DNA of 41,438 nucleotides from Caballeronia mineralivorans PML1(12). GTDB taxonomy: Bacteria; Pseudomonadota; Gammaproteobacteria; Burkholderiales; Burkholderiaceae. Position numbers and translations under genes: made by a program. The notes under the pieces are model-generated. The model was given only the letters and a program-made list of their open reading frames with translations. It did no database searches and was not told the origin of the DNA. Below are positions 24,242 to 33,397 of the stretch, in pieces. Within the stretch, counting starts at the first letter, position 1. Each line of letters opens with the position of its first letter. Where the stretch lies: positions 1 to 41,438 of the forward strand of contig NZ_AEJF01000259.1 in assembly GCF_001028175.1 (NCBI RefSeq). The letters run 5' to 3'.

Positions 24242-24257
24242 GCCGGATCGATCCGGC
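24242..24257. promoter_or_regulatory. 16-bp perfect palindrome between scoAB and the LuxR gene
   Basis: GCCGGATCGATCCGGC is self-complementary over 16 bases, in the middle of the 197-base divergent region. A second small dyad GCCGT-N5-ACGGC lies close to the LuxR start. It is a candidate operator for the PAS-LuxR protein. Confidence 0.6.
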
Positions 24258-24333
24258 ACAATACGCAAAAATACATAAGTAATTGCCGTACTGCACGGCG
24301 ACGAAATAGTTAAACGCGAGTCGCGCCAGCCAA

Positions 24334-24879
24334 ATGCCTCAACTGGATTACCAAACAGCGTTTCATCTTGCGCCGGTCGGACTGGTGTTGTCACGGAAAC
24401 GGATCATCGAAGACTGCAATGCGCAGCTCTGCGCGATTTTCGGCGTCGCGCCGGAAGCCCTGCTGGGCCGCTCGTTTGAAGTGCTGTATCCGTCGCCGGT
24501 GGAATTCGAGCGGATCGGCGCCCGCATTGCCGCGTTGATGCAGCGCCAGGGCAGTTACGCGGACGACCGCATCATGAAACGGGCAAACGGGGAACTGTTC
24601 TGGTGCCATGTGACCGGGCGTTCACTCGATCTGAGCGCACCCCACGCCGCCGGCGTCTGGACCTTCGAGGATTTGAGCGCAACCCGGCGGGTTGCCATCG
24701 AACTCACGCCGCGCGAACGCGAAATTGCCGCGCAGCTCGTCACGGGCAAGACCAGCAAGCAAATCGGCCGCGCGCTGGATATCAGCCCGCGGACCGTGGA
24801 CATCTACCGGGCAAAACTCATGCGCAAATACGACACGGGAAACGCGACCGAGCTGCTGCAGCGCCTGCTGGGCGACTAG
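24334..24879 (+). CDS. PAS domain-containing LuxR-family regulator
   Basis: A 181-aa two-domain regulator. An N-terminal PAS sensor (about residues 5-115, LAPVGLVLSRKRIIEDCNAQ with LLGRSFEVLYPS) is followed by a LuxR-type helix-turn-helix at about 123-178 (LTPREREIAAQLVTGKTSKQ, then IGRALDISPRTVDIYRAKLM). It lacks a receiver domain, so the signal enters through PAS directly. Its divergent position to scoAB suggests that it controls ketone-body or short-chain fatty acid use, an inference from location. It overlaps the convergent thioesterase gene by 4 bases. Confidence 0.9.
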   Translation: MPQLDYQTAFHLAPVGLVLSRKRIIEDCNAQLCAIFGVAPEALLGRSFEVLYPSPVEFERIGARIAALMQRQGSYADDRIMKRANGELFWCHVTGRSLDLSAPHAAGVWTFEDLSATRRVAIELTPREREIAAQLVTGKTSKQIGRALDISPRTVDIYRAKLMRKYDTGNATELLQRLLGD

Positions 24880-25349
24880 CCGCGTGATTGGAGACCCGGC
24901 GCCGCCGTTTCGATCGCGTGACGCAGCAGCTCAGGAATCTGCACCGATTTCGCCGCCGCATAGTCGATCCACACGCATTTCGCCGTGCCCCGGGCGTAGA
25001 GCGTGGTGGGATCGTCGGCACGAAACAGCTCGAAGCGCGTGTCAAAACTGCTGCGCCCGGGTGGTCCGACAAACATGCTGCCGATTACATTGCCGGGATA
25101 GTGGAGCTGCCTCAGGAATTCCATCGATGCATTCACGATCACCGGCCCCTGCCCTTCGACATTGGCGCCTGCAATAGCCAATTGCCGGAACCACGAGATC
25201 CGCACCTCTTCCATGAAACGGAAGTACACCGTGTTGTTGACGTGGCCGAATGCGTCCATGTCGCCCCACCGCAGCGGCATGGATAGTTCGAATACGCGAT
25301 GAAAACCGTCCGTCTTCGTCGCGGATACTTGGTCGAAAACCTGGCTCAT
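24876..25349 (-). CDS. Acyl-CoA thioesterase (4HBT hotdog fold)
   Basis: A 157-aa thioesterase of the 4-hydroxybenzoyl-CoA thioesterase/YbgC type. RWGDMDAFGHVNNTVYFRFM contains the catalytic Asp and the conserved HVNN motif at about residues 30-40. It hydrolyses acyl-CoA esters in the cytosol; the chain preference cannot be read. The ATG overlaps the stop of the upstream SDR gene (ATGA), so the two are translationally coupled. Confidence 0.92.
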   Translation of the reverse strand: MSQVFDQVSATKTDGFHRVFELSMPLRWGDMDAFGHVNNTVYFRFMEEVRISWFRQLAIAGANVEGQGPVIVNASMEFLRQLHYPGNVIGSMFVGPPGRSSFDTRFELFRADDPTTLYARGTAKCVWIDYAAAKSVQIPELLRHAIETAAPGLQSRG

Positions 25350-26119
25350 AGGCCAAACCCGTCGTCCGCGGCGATCACCGAGCCGTTAATGAACTGGGAT
25401 TCGTCGGCGGCAAGCAGCAGCAGCAAACCATCCAGGTCTTCAGGCGTTCCCACCCGGCGGCGCGGCAACATGGCCAGCAGTTTTTGCCCCGCCTCGCTCT
25501 TCCAGTGATGGTGATTGAGTTCGGTATCGATATAACCCGGGCAGATCGCGTTCACGTTGATGCCGTGACGGCCCCATTCCTGCGCCATTGCCTTCGTCAT
25601 ATGAATGACGGCGGCCTTGCTCATGGAATAGATGCCGATCTGCGGCAAGGTCTTGAGCCCCGCCATGGACGCGATATTGATGATCCGGTAACCCGGCTTG
25701 CCTGTGCCGTTGCCACGCATGATCATCCGCTTAGCCACTTCCTGGGCGACGAAAAATGCGCCGCGGGTGTTGGTATCGAAAACGAAATCGAAGTCCGACG
25801 GCGTGACGTCCGTGAGCTTTTGCTGGGTCGAGACGCCCGAATTGTTCACGAGAATGTCGATCATGCCGGCCTCCGTCTCCGCGTGTGCGACGGCCGACTT
25901 GATGCTTTGATAATCGGTGACGTCGAGCGACACGACGTGAGCCGCACCGCCGGACGCCTCGATCTCAGCGCGCAGTTCCTTGAGGCGCTCGGTGCGCCGG
26001 CTTGCCAGCACGACGCGGGCGCCCGCCTGCGACAATACTTGCGCAAAGCGCTTGCCAAGTCCGCTGGAGGCGCCGGTGATCAGCGCGCATTTGCCTTCCA
26101 GGTTGATCGAACGGCCCAT
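25346..26119 (-). CDS. SDR family oxidoreductase
   Basis: A 257-aa classical SDR. TGASSGLGKRFAQ (about residues 14-26) is the NAD(P) motif, NNSG follows near residue 92, a catalytic Ser lies in IINIASMAG, and YSMSKAAV gives the Tyr and Lys. The C-terminal PGYIDTELN is typical of the 3-oxoacyl-ACP/3-hydroxyacyl-CoA-like group. The start at 26119 follows AAGGA; the frame to 26329 is an unsupported extension. It overlaps the thioesterase start (ATGA) and is divergent from the ETF-QO gene. Confidence 0.92.
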   Translation of the reverse strand: MGRSINLEGKCALITGASSGLGKRFAQVLSQAGARVVLASRRTERLKELRAEIEASGGAAHVVSLDVTDYQSIKSAVAHAETEAGMIDILVNNSGVSTQQKLTDVTPSDFDFVFDTNTRGAFFVAQEVAKRMIMRGNGTGKPGYRIINIASMAGLKTLPQIGIYSMSKAAVIHMTKAMAQEWGRHGINVNAICPGYIDTELNHHHWKSEAGQKLLAMLPRRRVGTPEDLDGLLLLLAADESQFINGSVIAADDGFGL

Positions 26120-26308
26120 TGTTTTTCCTTGGTTGAAAGCGATTGAGGTGCCCGGATCGAACCGTCTTGACACCGTTCGCTCCGAATCAGCGTCGAATCG
26201 AGGCAGCCGATATGTTATCGTGAAATAATACGATCGTGCTAATAATGGGAACGCCGGTTGCGCCCTACCATGGGTTCCCTGACAATACGCGATCCCCAAA
26301 AAAAGCAT

Positions 26309-26320
26309 TCTAACGTTAGA
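26309..26320. promoter_or_regulatory. Perfect 12-bp palindrome before the ETF-QO gene
   Basis: TCTAACGTTAGA, self-complementary, ends just before CAGGAG, the ribosome-binding site of the gene at 26333. A regulator bound here would block transcription or ribosome loading. The regulator is unknown. Confidence 0.55.
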
Positions 26321-26332
26321 CAGGAGCATTGG

Positions 26333-28006
26333 ATGACCCCGGAGAGTCTCATCGAGCAGTACGGTCCCCGTGAGTCAATGGAGTACGACGTCGTGATCGT
26401 GGGCGGCGGTCCTGCGGGATTATCGGCGGCTATCCGGCTGAAGCAGCTCGCGCAGGAAAAAGGCATCGAACTGGGCGTCTGCGTGCTGGAGAAAGGCTCC
26501 GAGATCGGTGCGCACATCCTCTCGGGGGCCGTGATGGACCCGCGCGGGTTGAGCGAACTGCTGCCCGACTGGAAGACCCAGGGCGCGCCGCTCGATGTGG
26601 AAGTCACCGAGGATCGCTTCCTGTTCCTGTCGAAGGACAGCGCGAAGCAGGTGCCGAACTGGCTGCTTCCCGACAACTTCAAGAACCATGGCAATTATGT
26701 GGTGAGCCTGGCGAACGTCACACGCTGGCTGGGGCAACAAGCCGAAGCGCTGGGCGTGGAGATATTCCCGGGCTTCCCCGCGGCCGAGGTGCTCTACACC
26801 GAAGAGGGCGCCGTGCGCGGCGTGGCCACGGGCAACATGGGCGTGGGCAAGGACGGCGAGCCAACCGCCAACTTCCAGCTCGGCATGGAACTGCACGCCA
26901 AATACACGCTGTTCTGCGAAGGCGCGCGGGGGAATCTGGGCCGTCAGCTCACCGATAAATTCAAGCTCGCTCGCGACGCCGATCCGCAAGTCTATGGCCT
27001 CGGTATTAAAGAGCTGTGGCAGATCGATCCGTCGAAACATAAACCGGGTCTGGTGATCCACACCGCCGGCTGGCCGTTGGAAAACGATACCTACGGTGGC
27101 TCGTTCCTCTATCACATGGACGATAACCAGGTGATGGTGGGTTTTGTCGTCGGACTGGGGTATTCGAATCCGTACCTGTCGCCGTTCGAGGAATTCCAGC
27201 GCTACAAGACACATCCGGCTATTCGCACCTTCCTCGAAGGCGGCAAGCGTGTGTCCTATGGCGCACGGGCGATCACGGCCGGTGGTTTAATGTCGTTGCC
27301 GAAGCTGGTGTTCCCGGGTGGAGCGCTGGCTGGCGACGATGCCGGCTTCCTGAATGCATCGCGGATCAAGGGCAGTCACGCCGCGATCAAATCCGGGAAG
27401 ATGGCCGCCGAAGCCGCGTTCGATGCAGTGCAGGCCGGTCGTCAAGCGGACGAACTGACCGCTTACCCCGACGCTTTCGATAGCTCGTGGCTCAAGACCG
27501 AACTCTATCGCGCACGCAATTTCAAGCAGTGGATGAGCAAGGGTTTGTATCTCGGCACGCTGATGGTCGGGCTCGAGCAGAAGGTATTGGGCGGCAATGT
27601 GCCGTGGACATTGCATCATCAGCACGCCGATAACGAAACGCTCAAACCCGCGTCGCAATGCAAGCCGATTGTTTATCCGAAGCCGGATGGGAAGCTGACG
27701 TTTGACCGGCTGGCGTCGGTGTTCATATCGAATACGAATCACGAGGAAAACCAGCCGGCGCATTTGACGCTGAAGGATGCATCGGTACCGGTGGATGTGA
27801 ATTTGCGCACGTACGCGGGACCGGAAGGCCGGTATTGCCCGGCGCAGGTGTACGAGTTCGTGAAGAACGATGATGGTAGCGAACGCCTGCAGATCAATGC
27901 GCAGAACTGCGTGCACTGCAAGACCTGCGATATCAAAGACCCGACGCAGAATATTGTGTGGGTGCCGCCCGAGGGCGGCGGCGGGCCAAATTATCCGAAT
28001 ATGTGA
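26333..28006 (+). CDS. Electron-transfer flavoprotein:ubiquinone oxidoreductase
   Basis: The 557-aa membrane-peripheral enzyme that passes electrons from ETF (fed by acyl-CoA dehydrogenases) to ubiquinone. The FAD-binding motif VVIVGGGPAGLSAAIRL is at residues 20-36. The quinone-binding half is central. The C-terminal [4Fe-4S] ligands appear as RYCPAQVYEF and CVHCKTCDIKDP near residues 500-535. Length and order match the family. AGGAG lies 6 bases before the ATG at 26333; the frame start at 26258 is not used. Its neighbours (thioesterase, SDR, scoAB) fit fatty acid and ketone-body breakdown. Confidence 0.95.
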   Translation: MTPESLIEQYGPRESMEYDVVIVGGGPAGLSAAIRLKQLAQEKGIELGVCVLEKGSEIGAHILSGAVMDPRGLSELLPDWKTQGAPLDVEVTEDRFLFLSKDSAKQVPNWLLPDNFKNHGNYVVSLANVTRWLGQQAEALGVEIFPGFPAAEVLYTEEGAVRGVATGNMGVGKDGEPTANFQLGMELHAKYTLFCEGARGNLGRQLTDKFKLARDADPQVYGLGIKELWQIDPSKHKPGLVIHTAGWPLENDTYGGSFLYHMDDNQVMVGFVVGLGYSNPYLSPFEEFQRYKTHPAIRTFLEGGKRVSYGARAITAGGLMSLPKLVFPGGALAGDDAGFLNASRIKGSHAAIKSGKMAAEAAFDAVQAGRQADELTAYPDAFDSSWLKTELYRARNFKQWMSKGLYLGTLMVGLEQKVLGGNVPWTLHHQHADNETLKPASQCKPIVYPKPDGKLTFDRLASVFISNTNHEENQPAHLTLKDASVPVDVNLRTYAGPEGRYCPAQVYEFVKNDDGSERLQINAQNCVHCKTCDIKDPTQNIVWVPPEGGGGPNYPNM

Positions 28007-28032
28007 TCGTTCGGATTTGAGGCTTTAAGAAA

Positions 28033-28063
28033 AGCGCCGGTTCTTTAGTTTAGAACCGGCGCT
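28033..28063. terminator. Bidirectional terminator between ETF-QO and aroC
   Basis: AGCGCCGGTTCT (28033-28044) pairs exactly with AGAACCGGCGCT (28052-28063). The T-run is good on the minus strand (TTTTC, after aroC) and weak on the plus strand (ATTTCATTT). Confidence 0.85.
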
Positions 28064-28066
28064 ATT

Positions 28067-29170
28067 TCATTTAGCGATGTGCGCCGCGATATGAGGCGTC
28101 GTCGTCACAACATCGCCGTTCTGCGCGCGGTGCCGCAACGCATGATCGATCAGCACGAGCGCGAGCAGCGCTTCAGCGATAGGCGTCGCGCGAATACCAA
28201 CACACGGATCATGGCGGCCGAAGGTTTCCACCGTCGCGGAATGCCCGGCTTTATCGATGGATTCACGCGGCGTGCGGATGCTCGACGTCGGCTTGATCGC
28301 AATCGATACGGTGATGTCCTGGCCGCTCGAAATGCCGCCGAGCACGCCACCCGCATTGTTCGCCGCGAACCCCGCAGGCGTCATTTCGTCGCCATGAACC
28401 GAACCGCGTTGCGCGACGCTGGCGAAGCCCGCGCCGATCTCAACGCCTTTCACCGCGTTGATGCCCATCATCGCTTTCGCGATATCGGCGTCGAGGCGGT
28501 CATAGAGAGGTTCGCCCAGTCCAGCCGGCACGCCCGTCGCCATCACGCCGATGCGCGCGCCGATGGAATCGCCGTCCTTGCGCAGCGCGTCCATGTACTC
28601 CTCGAGACGCGGCACGATCTCTGCATTCGGCGAGAAAAACGGGTTTTCGCGCACGTGCTCCCACGCGACAAACGGAATTGCGATCTCACCCAGCGCGCTC
28701 ATGAAGCCGCGTGTTTCGATGCCCATCCGTTCACGCAGCCATTTCTTCGCTACCGCGCCGGCCGCCACAGTCGGCGCAGTCAGCCGAGCCGACGAACGTC
28801 CACCGCCGCGATAATCGCGGATGCCGTACTTCTGCCAATAGGTGTAGTCGGCGTGTCCGGGACGAAACGTTTCGACAATGTTGCCGTAATCCTTGCTGCG
28901 CTGATCCGTGTTGCGGATGAGCAAGGCGATCGGCGTGCCGGTCGTTTTGCCTTCGAACACGCCCGAAAGAACCTCGACCTGATCCGCTTCCTGACGCTGC
29001 GTCACATGCCGCGAGGTACCCGGTTTGCGCCGGTCCAGTTCGATCTGGATATCCGCCTCAGATAACTCCATGCCCGGCGGGCAGCCGTCGATCACGCAGC
29101 CGATCGCGGGACCGTGCGACTCGCCGAAGTTCGTGACGGTGAAAAGCGTGCCGAGAGTATTGCCGGACAT
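28067..29170 (-). CDS. aroC: Chorismate synthase
   Basis: The 367-aa enzyme for the last shikimate-pathway step, 5-enolpyruvylshikimate-3-phosphate to chorismate, which needs reduced FMN. The N-terminal MSGNTLGTLFTVTNFGESHG with its active-site His, GGGRSSARLTAPTVAAGAVA, and the late HDPCVGIRATPIAEALLALV are the family signatures. The full length is present. AGGA precedes the ATG by about 9 bases. It is divergent from nothing close; the transporter-acyltransferase gene lies upstream in the same direction. Confidence 0.97.
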   Translation of the reverse strand: MSGNTLGTLFTVTNFGESHGPAIGCVIDGCPPGMELSEADIQIELDRRKPGTSRHVTQRQEADQVEVLSGVFEGKTTGTPIALLIRNTDQRSKDYGNIVETFRPGHADYTYWQKYGIRDYRGGGRSSARLTAPTVAAGAVAKKWLRERMGIETRGFMSALGEIAIPFVAWEHVRENPFFSPNAEIVPRLEEYMDALRKDGDSIGARIGVMATGVPAGLGEPLYDRLDADIAKAMMGINAVKGVEIGAGFASVAQRGSVHGDEMTPAGFAANNAGGVLGGISSGQDITVSIAIKPTSSIRTPRESIDKAGHSATVETFGRHDPCVGIRATPIAEALLALVLIDHALRHRAQNGDVVTTTPHIAAHIAK

Positions 29171-29251
29171 GAGCGTCGTCCTGAAAGAGCGAAAGATCCA
29201 ATATTATGCCAGCCGGGCACGCTTTGAGTTCCCTCACGCCCCGCTCAACGC

Positions 29252-31186
29252 CTATTTGCGGGCGCCTCGCAGCATCGCGACCACCTGTTGCAGATGTTCC
29301 GGCGTGGCCTCGGCGGGATCGATCGGCTCACCCACCGCCAACGTCAGGCGACTCATCACGCCGCGCTGGACCGGACGCGGCCAGCGGTTGTCATCGTGGC
29401 GCGAAAAAACACTGCCCCACAGGCCACGCAACGCGATAGGCACGACCGGCGCCGAATGGCGCTTGAGAATTTCACTGAAGCCATGGCGAAACGGGTTGAT
29501 ATCACCGGTTCGGGTGAGCTTGCCCTCCGGGAAGATGCAGACCAGATCGCCCTCAGCGAGCGCGCGGCCGCAGGCGTCGTAAGCTTTTTCCAGCAACTTC
29601 GCGTCTTCGTGAGCGGGCGCAATCGGAATGGCCTTGACATGGCGGAACAGCCAGCCGACCAGCGGCGAGCGGAAAATCCGGTGATCCATGACAAAGCGGA
29701 TCGGCCGCGGACTTTCCGACATGATCACAATGGCATCGACGAAACTCACGTGATTGCACACCAGCACGGCCGCCCCTTGCTCAGGGATGCGCTCGGCGTT
29801 CACGAGCCTGATCCGGTAGAACGTGTGCACGAGAATCCACGCGAGAAAGCGCAGCAGGAACTCGGGTACGAGCGAATAGATATACACGGCCACCACGATA
29901 TTGAGCAACGCCGTGGTGAGAAACAGCCCCGGAATGCCTACACCCGCCGACGTCAATCCCATGGCCATCAGCGCCGAGACGATCATGAAAAACGAGTTGA
30001 GAATGTTGTTCGCGGCAATGATGCGCGCGCGGTGCGTCGGTTGGCTGCGCGACTGGATCAGCGCGTAGAGCGGCACGCTGTAAAAGCCACCGAACATGGC
30101 GAGCAGGAACAGGTCGGCCAGGATGCGCCAGTGCACGCCGATCTGAAGAAACTCGCTGACGCCCATCAGATGACCGGCCGGTGCAATGCCGTGGCTGGCA
30201 AAAAACAGATCAATGGCGAAGACGCTGATCCCGATGGACCCAAGCGGAACAAGTCCGATCTCGACGCGGCGCTTCGAGAGCTTTTCGCACATGAGTGAAC
30301 CGATCCCGATACCGATCGAAAACGTGCCGAGCAGAACGGTCACGACATCCGGATTCGCCGACAGCACGTCCTTCGCGAAGTTGAAAAACGACGTGAGAAA
30401 CGTCGCACCGACGAACCACAGCCACGAAATCCCGAGCAGGCTCAGGAACACGGTGCGGTCTTGCCGCGCAAGCGCGAGGTTGCGCCACGTCTCGCTGAAC
30501 GGGTTCCAGTTGATCTTGAGATCGGGTTGCAGCGCCGCGGTTTTCGGCACGAAACCCGACGCGACGCGCCCGATCAGCGCAACCGTCACGCAGCACCCGG
30601 CGAGCAACATGGCGCCGTGCTCGGTCAGCCCCGCCGCTGCCCCGCCGATGATCGTCCCGATCAGGATAGCCACGAACGTGCCCATTTCGACGAGCCCATT
30701 GCCTCCTACAAGTTCTGACGGCTGGAGATGCTGTGGCAGATAAGCGTATTTCACGGGTCCGAACACGGTCGAATGGACACCCATCAGGAACGTGCAGACG
30801 TAAAGCAGTGGAGCGCTGTGCAACATGAAACCCGCGCCGCCGATCAGCATCACCACGATTTCGAACGTCTTCACCAAGCGTGTGAGCATGGCCTTTTCGT
30901 ATTTATCGGCGACCTGGCCCGATGTCGCGGAAAAGAGAACGAACGGGATGATGAAGATAGCGGAGATCAGGAAGGCGGCGGTCTTCGGATCGACGCCTGA
31001 AAAGCGCGCAGCCTGAAACGTGACCAGCGACGTGAAACCGACCTTGAAGACGTTGTCGTTGAGCGCCCCAAGAAATTGCGTCCAGAAAAACGGCGCGAAA
31101 CGGCGTTCGCGCAACAGCCGGAATTGACCGTCGCCATGTTGAGCCTTGGCTGCTTTCGCGCGCGGTGATGCGGATGATTCGCTCAT
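29252..31186 (-). CDS. MFS transporter fused to PlsC acyltransferase (LplT-Aas-like)
   Basis: A 644-aa fusion. Residues about 25-440 are an MFS transporter of the LplT type, with FWTQFLGALNDNVFKVGF and about 11-12 hydrophobic segments, predicted to flip lysophospholipids inward. Residues about 455-640 are a PlsC-type acyltransferase with the catalytic HX4D box NHVSFVDA at 478 and IFPEGKLTRTG at about 551. E. coli uses two genes, lplT and aas; here the acyl-ACP synthetase (AMP-binding) part of Aas is missing. The product probably takes up and re-acylates lysophospholipids in the inner membrane, using acyl-ACP or acyl-CoA made elsewhere. No strong ribosome-binding site is visible before 31186. 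Confidence 0.92.
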   Translation of the reverse strand: MSESSASPRAKAAKAQHGDGQFRLLRERRFAPFFWTQFLGALNDNVFKVGFTSLVTFQAARFSGVDPKTAAFLISAIFIIPFVLFSATSGQVADKYEKAMLTRLVKTFEIVVMLIGGAGFMLHSAPLLYVCTFLMGVHSTVFGPVKYAYLPQHLQPSELVGGNGLVEMGTFVAILIGTIIGGAAAGLTEHGAMLLAGCCVTVALIGRVASGFVPKTAALQPDLKINWNPFSETWRNLALARQDRTVFLSLLGISWLWFVGATFLTSFFNFAKDVLSANPDVVTVLLGTFSIGIGIGSLMCEKLSKRRVEIGLVPLGSIGISVFAIDLFFASHGIAPAGHLMGVSEFLQIGVHWRILADLFLLAMFGGFYSVPLYALIQSRSQPTHRARIIAANNILNSFFMIVSALMAMGLTSAGVGIPGLFLTTALLNIVVAVYIYSLVPEFLLRFLAWILVHTFYRIRLVNAERIPEQGAAVLVCNHVSFVDAIVIMSESPRPIRFVMDHRIFRSPLVGWLFRHVKAIPIAPAHEDAKLLEKAYDACGRALAEGDLVCIFPEGKLTRTGDINPFRHGFSEILKRHSAPVVPIALRGLWGSVFSRHDDNRWPRPVQRGVMSRLTLAVGEPIDPAEATPEHLQQVVAMLRGARK

Positions 31187-31289
31187 GGATTATTGGAGTT
31201 GGTAGCTGAGAGAGTGTTGGCGCTTGAGGTTCCAGAAACGACCGCGACGCTCCGCCGGGCCCGTGTTCGTGTAAGACCCAAGGGGCGAA

Positions 31290-31320
31290 AAAAATGCGCG
31301 CCGCTCTGGCGCGCATTTTT
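31290..31320. terminator. Bidirectional terminator downstream of the CBS-domain gene
   Basis: AAAAATGCGCGCC (31290-31302) pairs exactly with GGCGCGCATTTTT (31308-31320) around GCTCT. It ends the CBS gene transcript on the minus strand before the MFS-PlsC gene. Confidence 0.88.
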
Positions 31321-31375
31321 GCGTGACGTGGTGATGCGCTTCGTCCGGGTTAGCGCAACTCGCGCAACGCTCGGA

Positions 31376-31828
31376 TCAGCGCGCTTCTTCTTGCTGCTCC
31401 GGCCAGTCACGGATATAGGCCTTGAGCATCTTGTTCTCGAAACCCTGCTCTTCCACCACGGCCTTGGCGACGTCATAGAAAGAAATCACGCCCATCAGCA
31501 CGCCTTTTTCCATCACCGGCAGGTAACGAACGTGATGCTCGAGCATCATCCGGCGCACCTCGTTCACATCCGTTTCCGGTGTACACGTGATCGGATGGTC
31601 ATCCATGACCTTACGGATGGTGGATGTGCCCACGCTGCCGCCGTTCTCGCTCAGTGTGAGAATGATCTCCCGAAACGTCAGCATGCCGGCGAGATCGCCG
31701 TATTCGATCACCACCAGTGAACCAATGTCGTGTGACGCCATTGTGTTGATCGCTTCGTGCAGCGGTGTATCGGGCGTTACCGTGAAGAGCGCGTTGCCCT
31801 TGACGTTCAAAATGTCGCTGACTCGCAT
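31376..31828 (-). CDS. CBS domain-containing protein
   Basis: A 150-aa protein made of two CBS domains, which usually bind adenine nucleotides and sense energy state. The first begins MRVSDILNVKGNALFTVTPD, with INTMASHDIGSLVVIEYGDL; the second contains VMDDHPITCTPETDVNEVRR with HHVRYLPVMEKGVLMGVISF. No effector domain is attached. The start at 31828 has GAGGAG upstream; the longer frame to 32038 lacks support. The partner is unknown. Confidence 0.92.
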   Translation of the reverse strand: MRVSDILNVKGNALFTVTPDTPLHEAINTMASHDIGSLVVIEYGDLAGMLTFREIILTLSENGGSVGTSTIRKVMDDHPITCTPETDVNEVRRMMLEHHVRYLPVMEKGVLMGVISFYDVAKAVVEEQGFENKMLKAYIRDWPEQQEEAR

Positions 31829-32053
31829 GATTGTCTCCTCGCGAAAAGCCTGAATATCTGTCGATCCTAGCGGAAAGACACTTAAAAAGAAAGCGCGCAA
31901 GAACCCCGTGTTTTGTCTGCAAAAGCACGCGGGGCGGGCTTTTGCACCGGGTCGGCGCATACCGGGCCGCGGCTGCCGTTGCCACGCCTGACGTGGAGCG
32001 CCAACGCTGGCGTCTACCCCAAGTTTGTCCGGCCACACCCGATGTTACGATAA

Positions 32054-33397
32054 ATGACTCTTTCTCATGGTAGCCCGCCCACGATGCCCGCCAACCGCTT
32101 CGACACGCTCGTGCTGCACGCCGGCGCTGCGCCCGACCCTACCACCGGCGCTCGCGCTACGCCGATCTACCAGACCACGTCGTTCTCCTTTCGCGACACC
32201 GACCACGCCGCTTCGCTCTTCAACATGGAGCGCTCAGGACACGTCTATTCGCGCATTTCGAACCCGACCGTCGCCGTGTTCGAGGAGCGCGTCGCCGCGT
32301 TGGAAGGCGGTGTGGGCGCGATCGGAACCGCCAGCGGACAGGCCGCGCTGCATCTTGCGATCGCGACACTGATGGGCGCGGGCTCGCACGTGGTTGCGTC
32401 GAGCGCGCTTTATGGCGGCTCGCACAACCTGCTTCATTACACGCTGCGGCGCTTCGGTATCGACACCACGTTCGTGCCGCCGCACGATTCCGACGCGTGG
32501 CGGGCCGCCATTCGGCCCAACACGCGCCTGCTGTTTGGCGAAACGCTGGGAAACCCCGGTCTCGATGTGCTGGACATCGAGACGATCGCGGAAATCGCGC
32601 ATTCGAATCACGTGCCGTTGCTGGTCGATTCAACCTTCACCACGCCTTATTTGCTCCGTCCCTTCGAGCATGGCGCCGACTTCGTCTATCACTCGGCGAC
32701 GAAATTCCTGGGCGGCCACGGAACAACGATCGGCGGCGTACTGGTGGACGGCGGCACATTCGACTTCACGACCACCGATCTCTTCCCCGAATTCACCGAA
32801 CCCTACGACGGTTTCCACGGCATGGTCTTCGCCGAAGAAAGCACCGTTGCACCGTTCCTGCTGCGCGCCCGTCGCGAGGGATTGCGCGACTTCGGAGCCT
32901 GTCTGCATCCGCAAGCCGCATGGCAGCTCTTGCAGGGCATCGAAACCTTGCCGTTGCGAATGGACCGGCACGTCGCCAACACGCGAAAGGTAGTCGAATT
33001 CCTGCTCGCGCATCCTGCCGTGCAAGGCGTGGCTTATCCGGAACTCGAGAGCCATCGCGACTATGCGCTCGCAAAACGCCTGCTGCCGCGCGGCGCGGGC
33101 GCTGTGTTCAGCTTCGATCTTCGCGGCGACGTAGCGGCGGCACGGCGCTTCATTGAGGCGTTAACGCTGTTCTCGCATCTTGCCAACGTCGGCGACGCAC
33201 GCTCCCTCGTCATCCACCCCGCTTCAACCACGCATTTCCGCATGGACGCCGCTGCCCTCGCCGCAGCGGGGATTGCGCCAGGGCGTATCCGGCTGTCGAT
33301 CGGCCTGGAGGATCCTGACGATCTCATCGACGACCTCAAACGCGGGCTCAAGGCATCGCAAAAGGCATCGCCGAGCACCAGCGGGAGCCGCGCATGA
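32054..33397 (+). CDS. O-acetylhomoserine sulfhydrylase-like Cys/Met metabolism PLP enzyme (MetY-like)
   Basis: A 447-aa gamma-family PLP enzyme. YSRISNPTVAVFEERVAALE carries the RxNP motif (about residues 65-84), ALYGGSHNLLHYTL follows, and SATKFLGGHGTTIGG holds the Schiff-base Lys217. The long insertion after it (FPEFTEPYDGFHGM region) is typical of O-acetylhomoserine sulfhydrylases, which form homocysteine or methionine from O-acetylhomoserine and sulfide or methanethiol. O-succinylhomoserine use cannot be excluded. An ATG at 32084 (MPANRFDTLVLHAG) is an equally good start. The stop overlaps the hydrolase start (ATGA). Confidence 0.9.
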   Translation: MTLSHGSPPTMPANRFDTLVLHAGAAPDPTTGARATPIYQTTSFSFRDTDHAASLFNMERSGHVYSRISNPTVAVFEERVAALEGGVGAIGTASGQAALHLAIATLMGAGSHVVASSALYGGSHNLLHYTLRRFGIDTTFVPPHDSDAWRAAIRPNTRLLFGETLGNPGLDVLDIETIAEIAHSNHVPLLVDSTFTTPYLLRPFEHGADFVYHSATKFLGGHGTTIGGVLVDGGTFDFTTTDLFPEFTEPYDGFHGMVFAEESTVAPFLLRARREGLRDFGACLHPQAAWQLLQGIETLPLRMDRHVANTRKVVEFLLAHPAVQGVAYPELESHRDYALAKRLLPRGAGAVFSFDLRGDVAAARRFIEALTLFSHLANVGDARSLVIHPASTTHFRMDAAALAAAGIAPGRIRLSIGLEDPDDLIDDLKRGLKASQKASPSTSGSRA

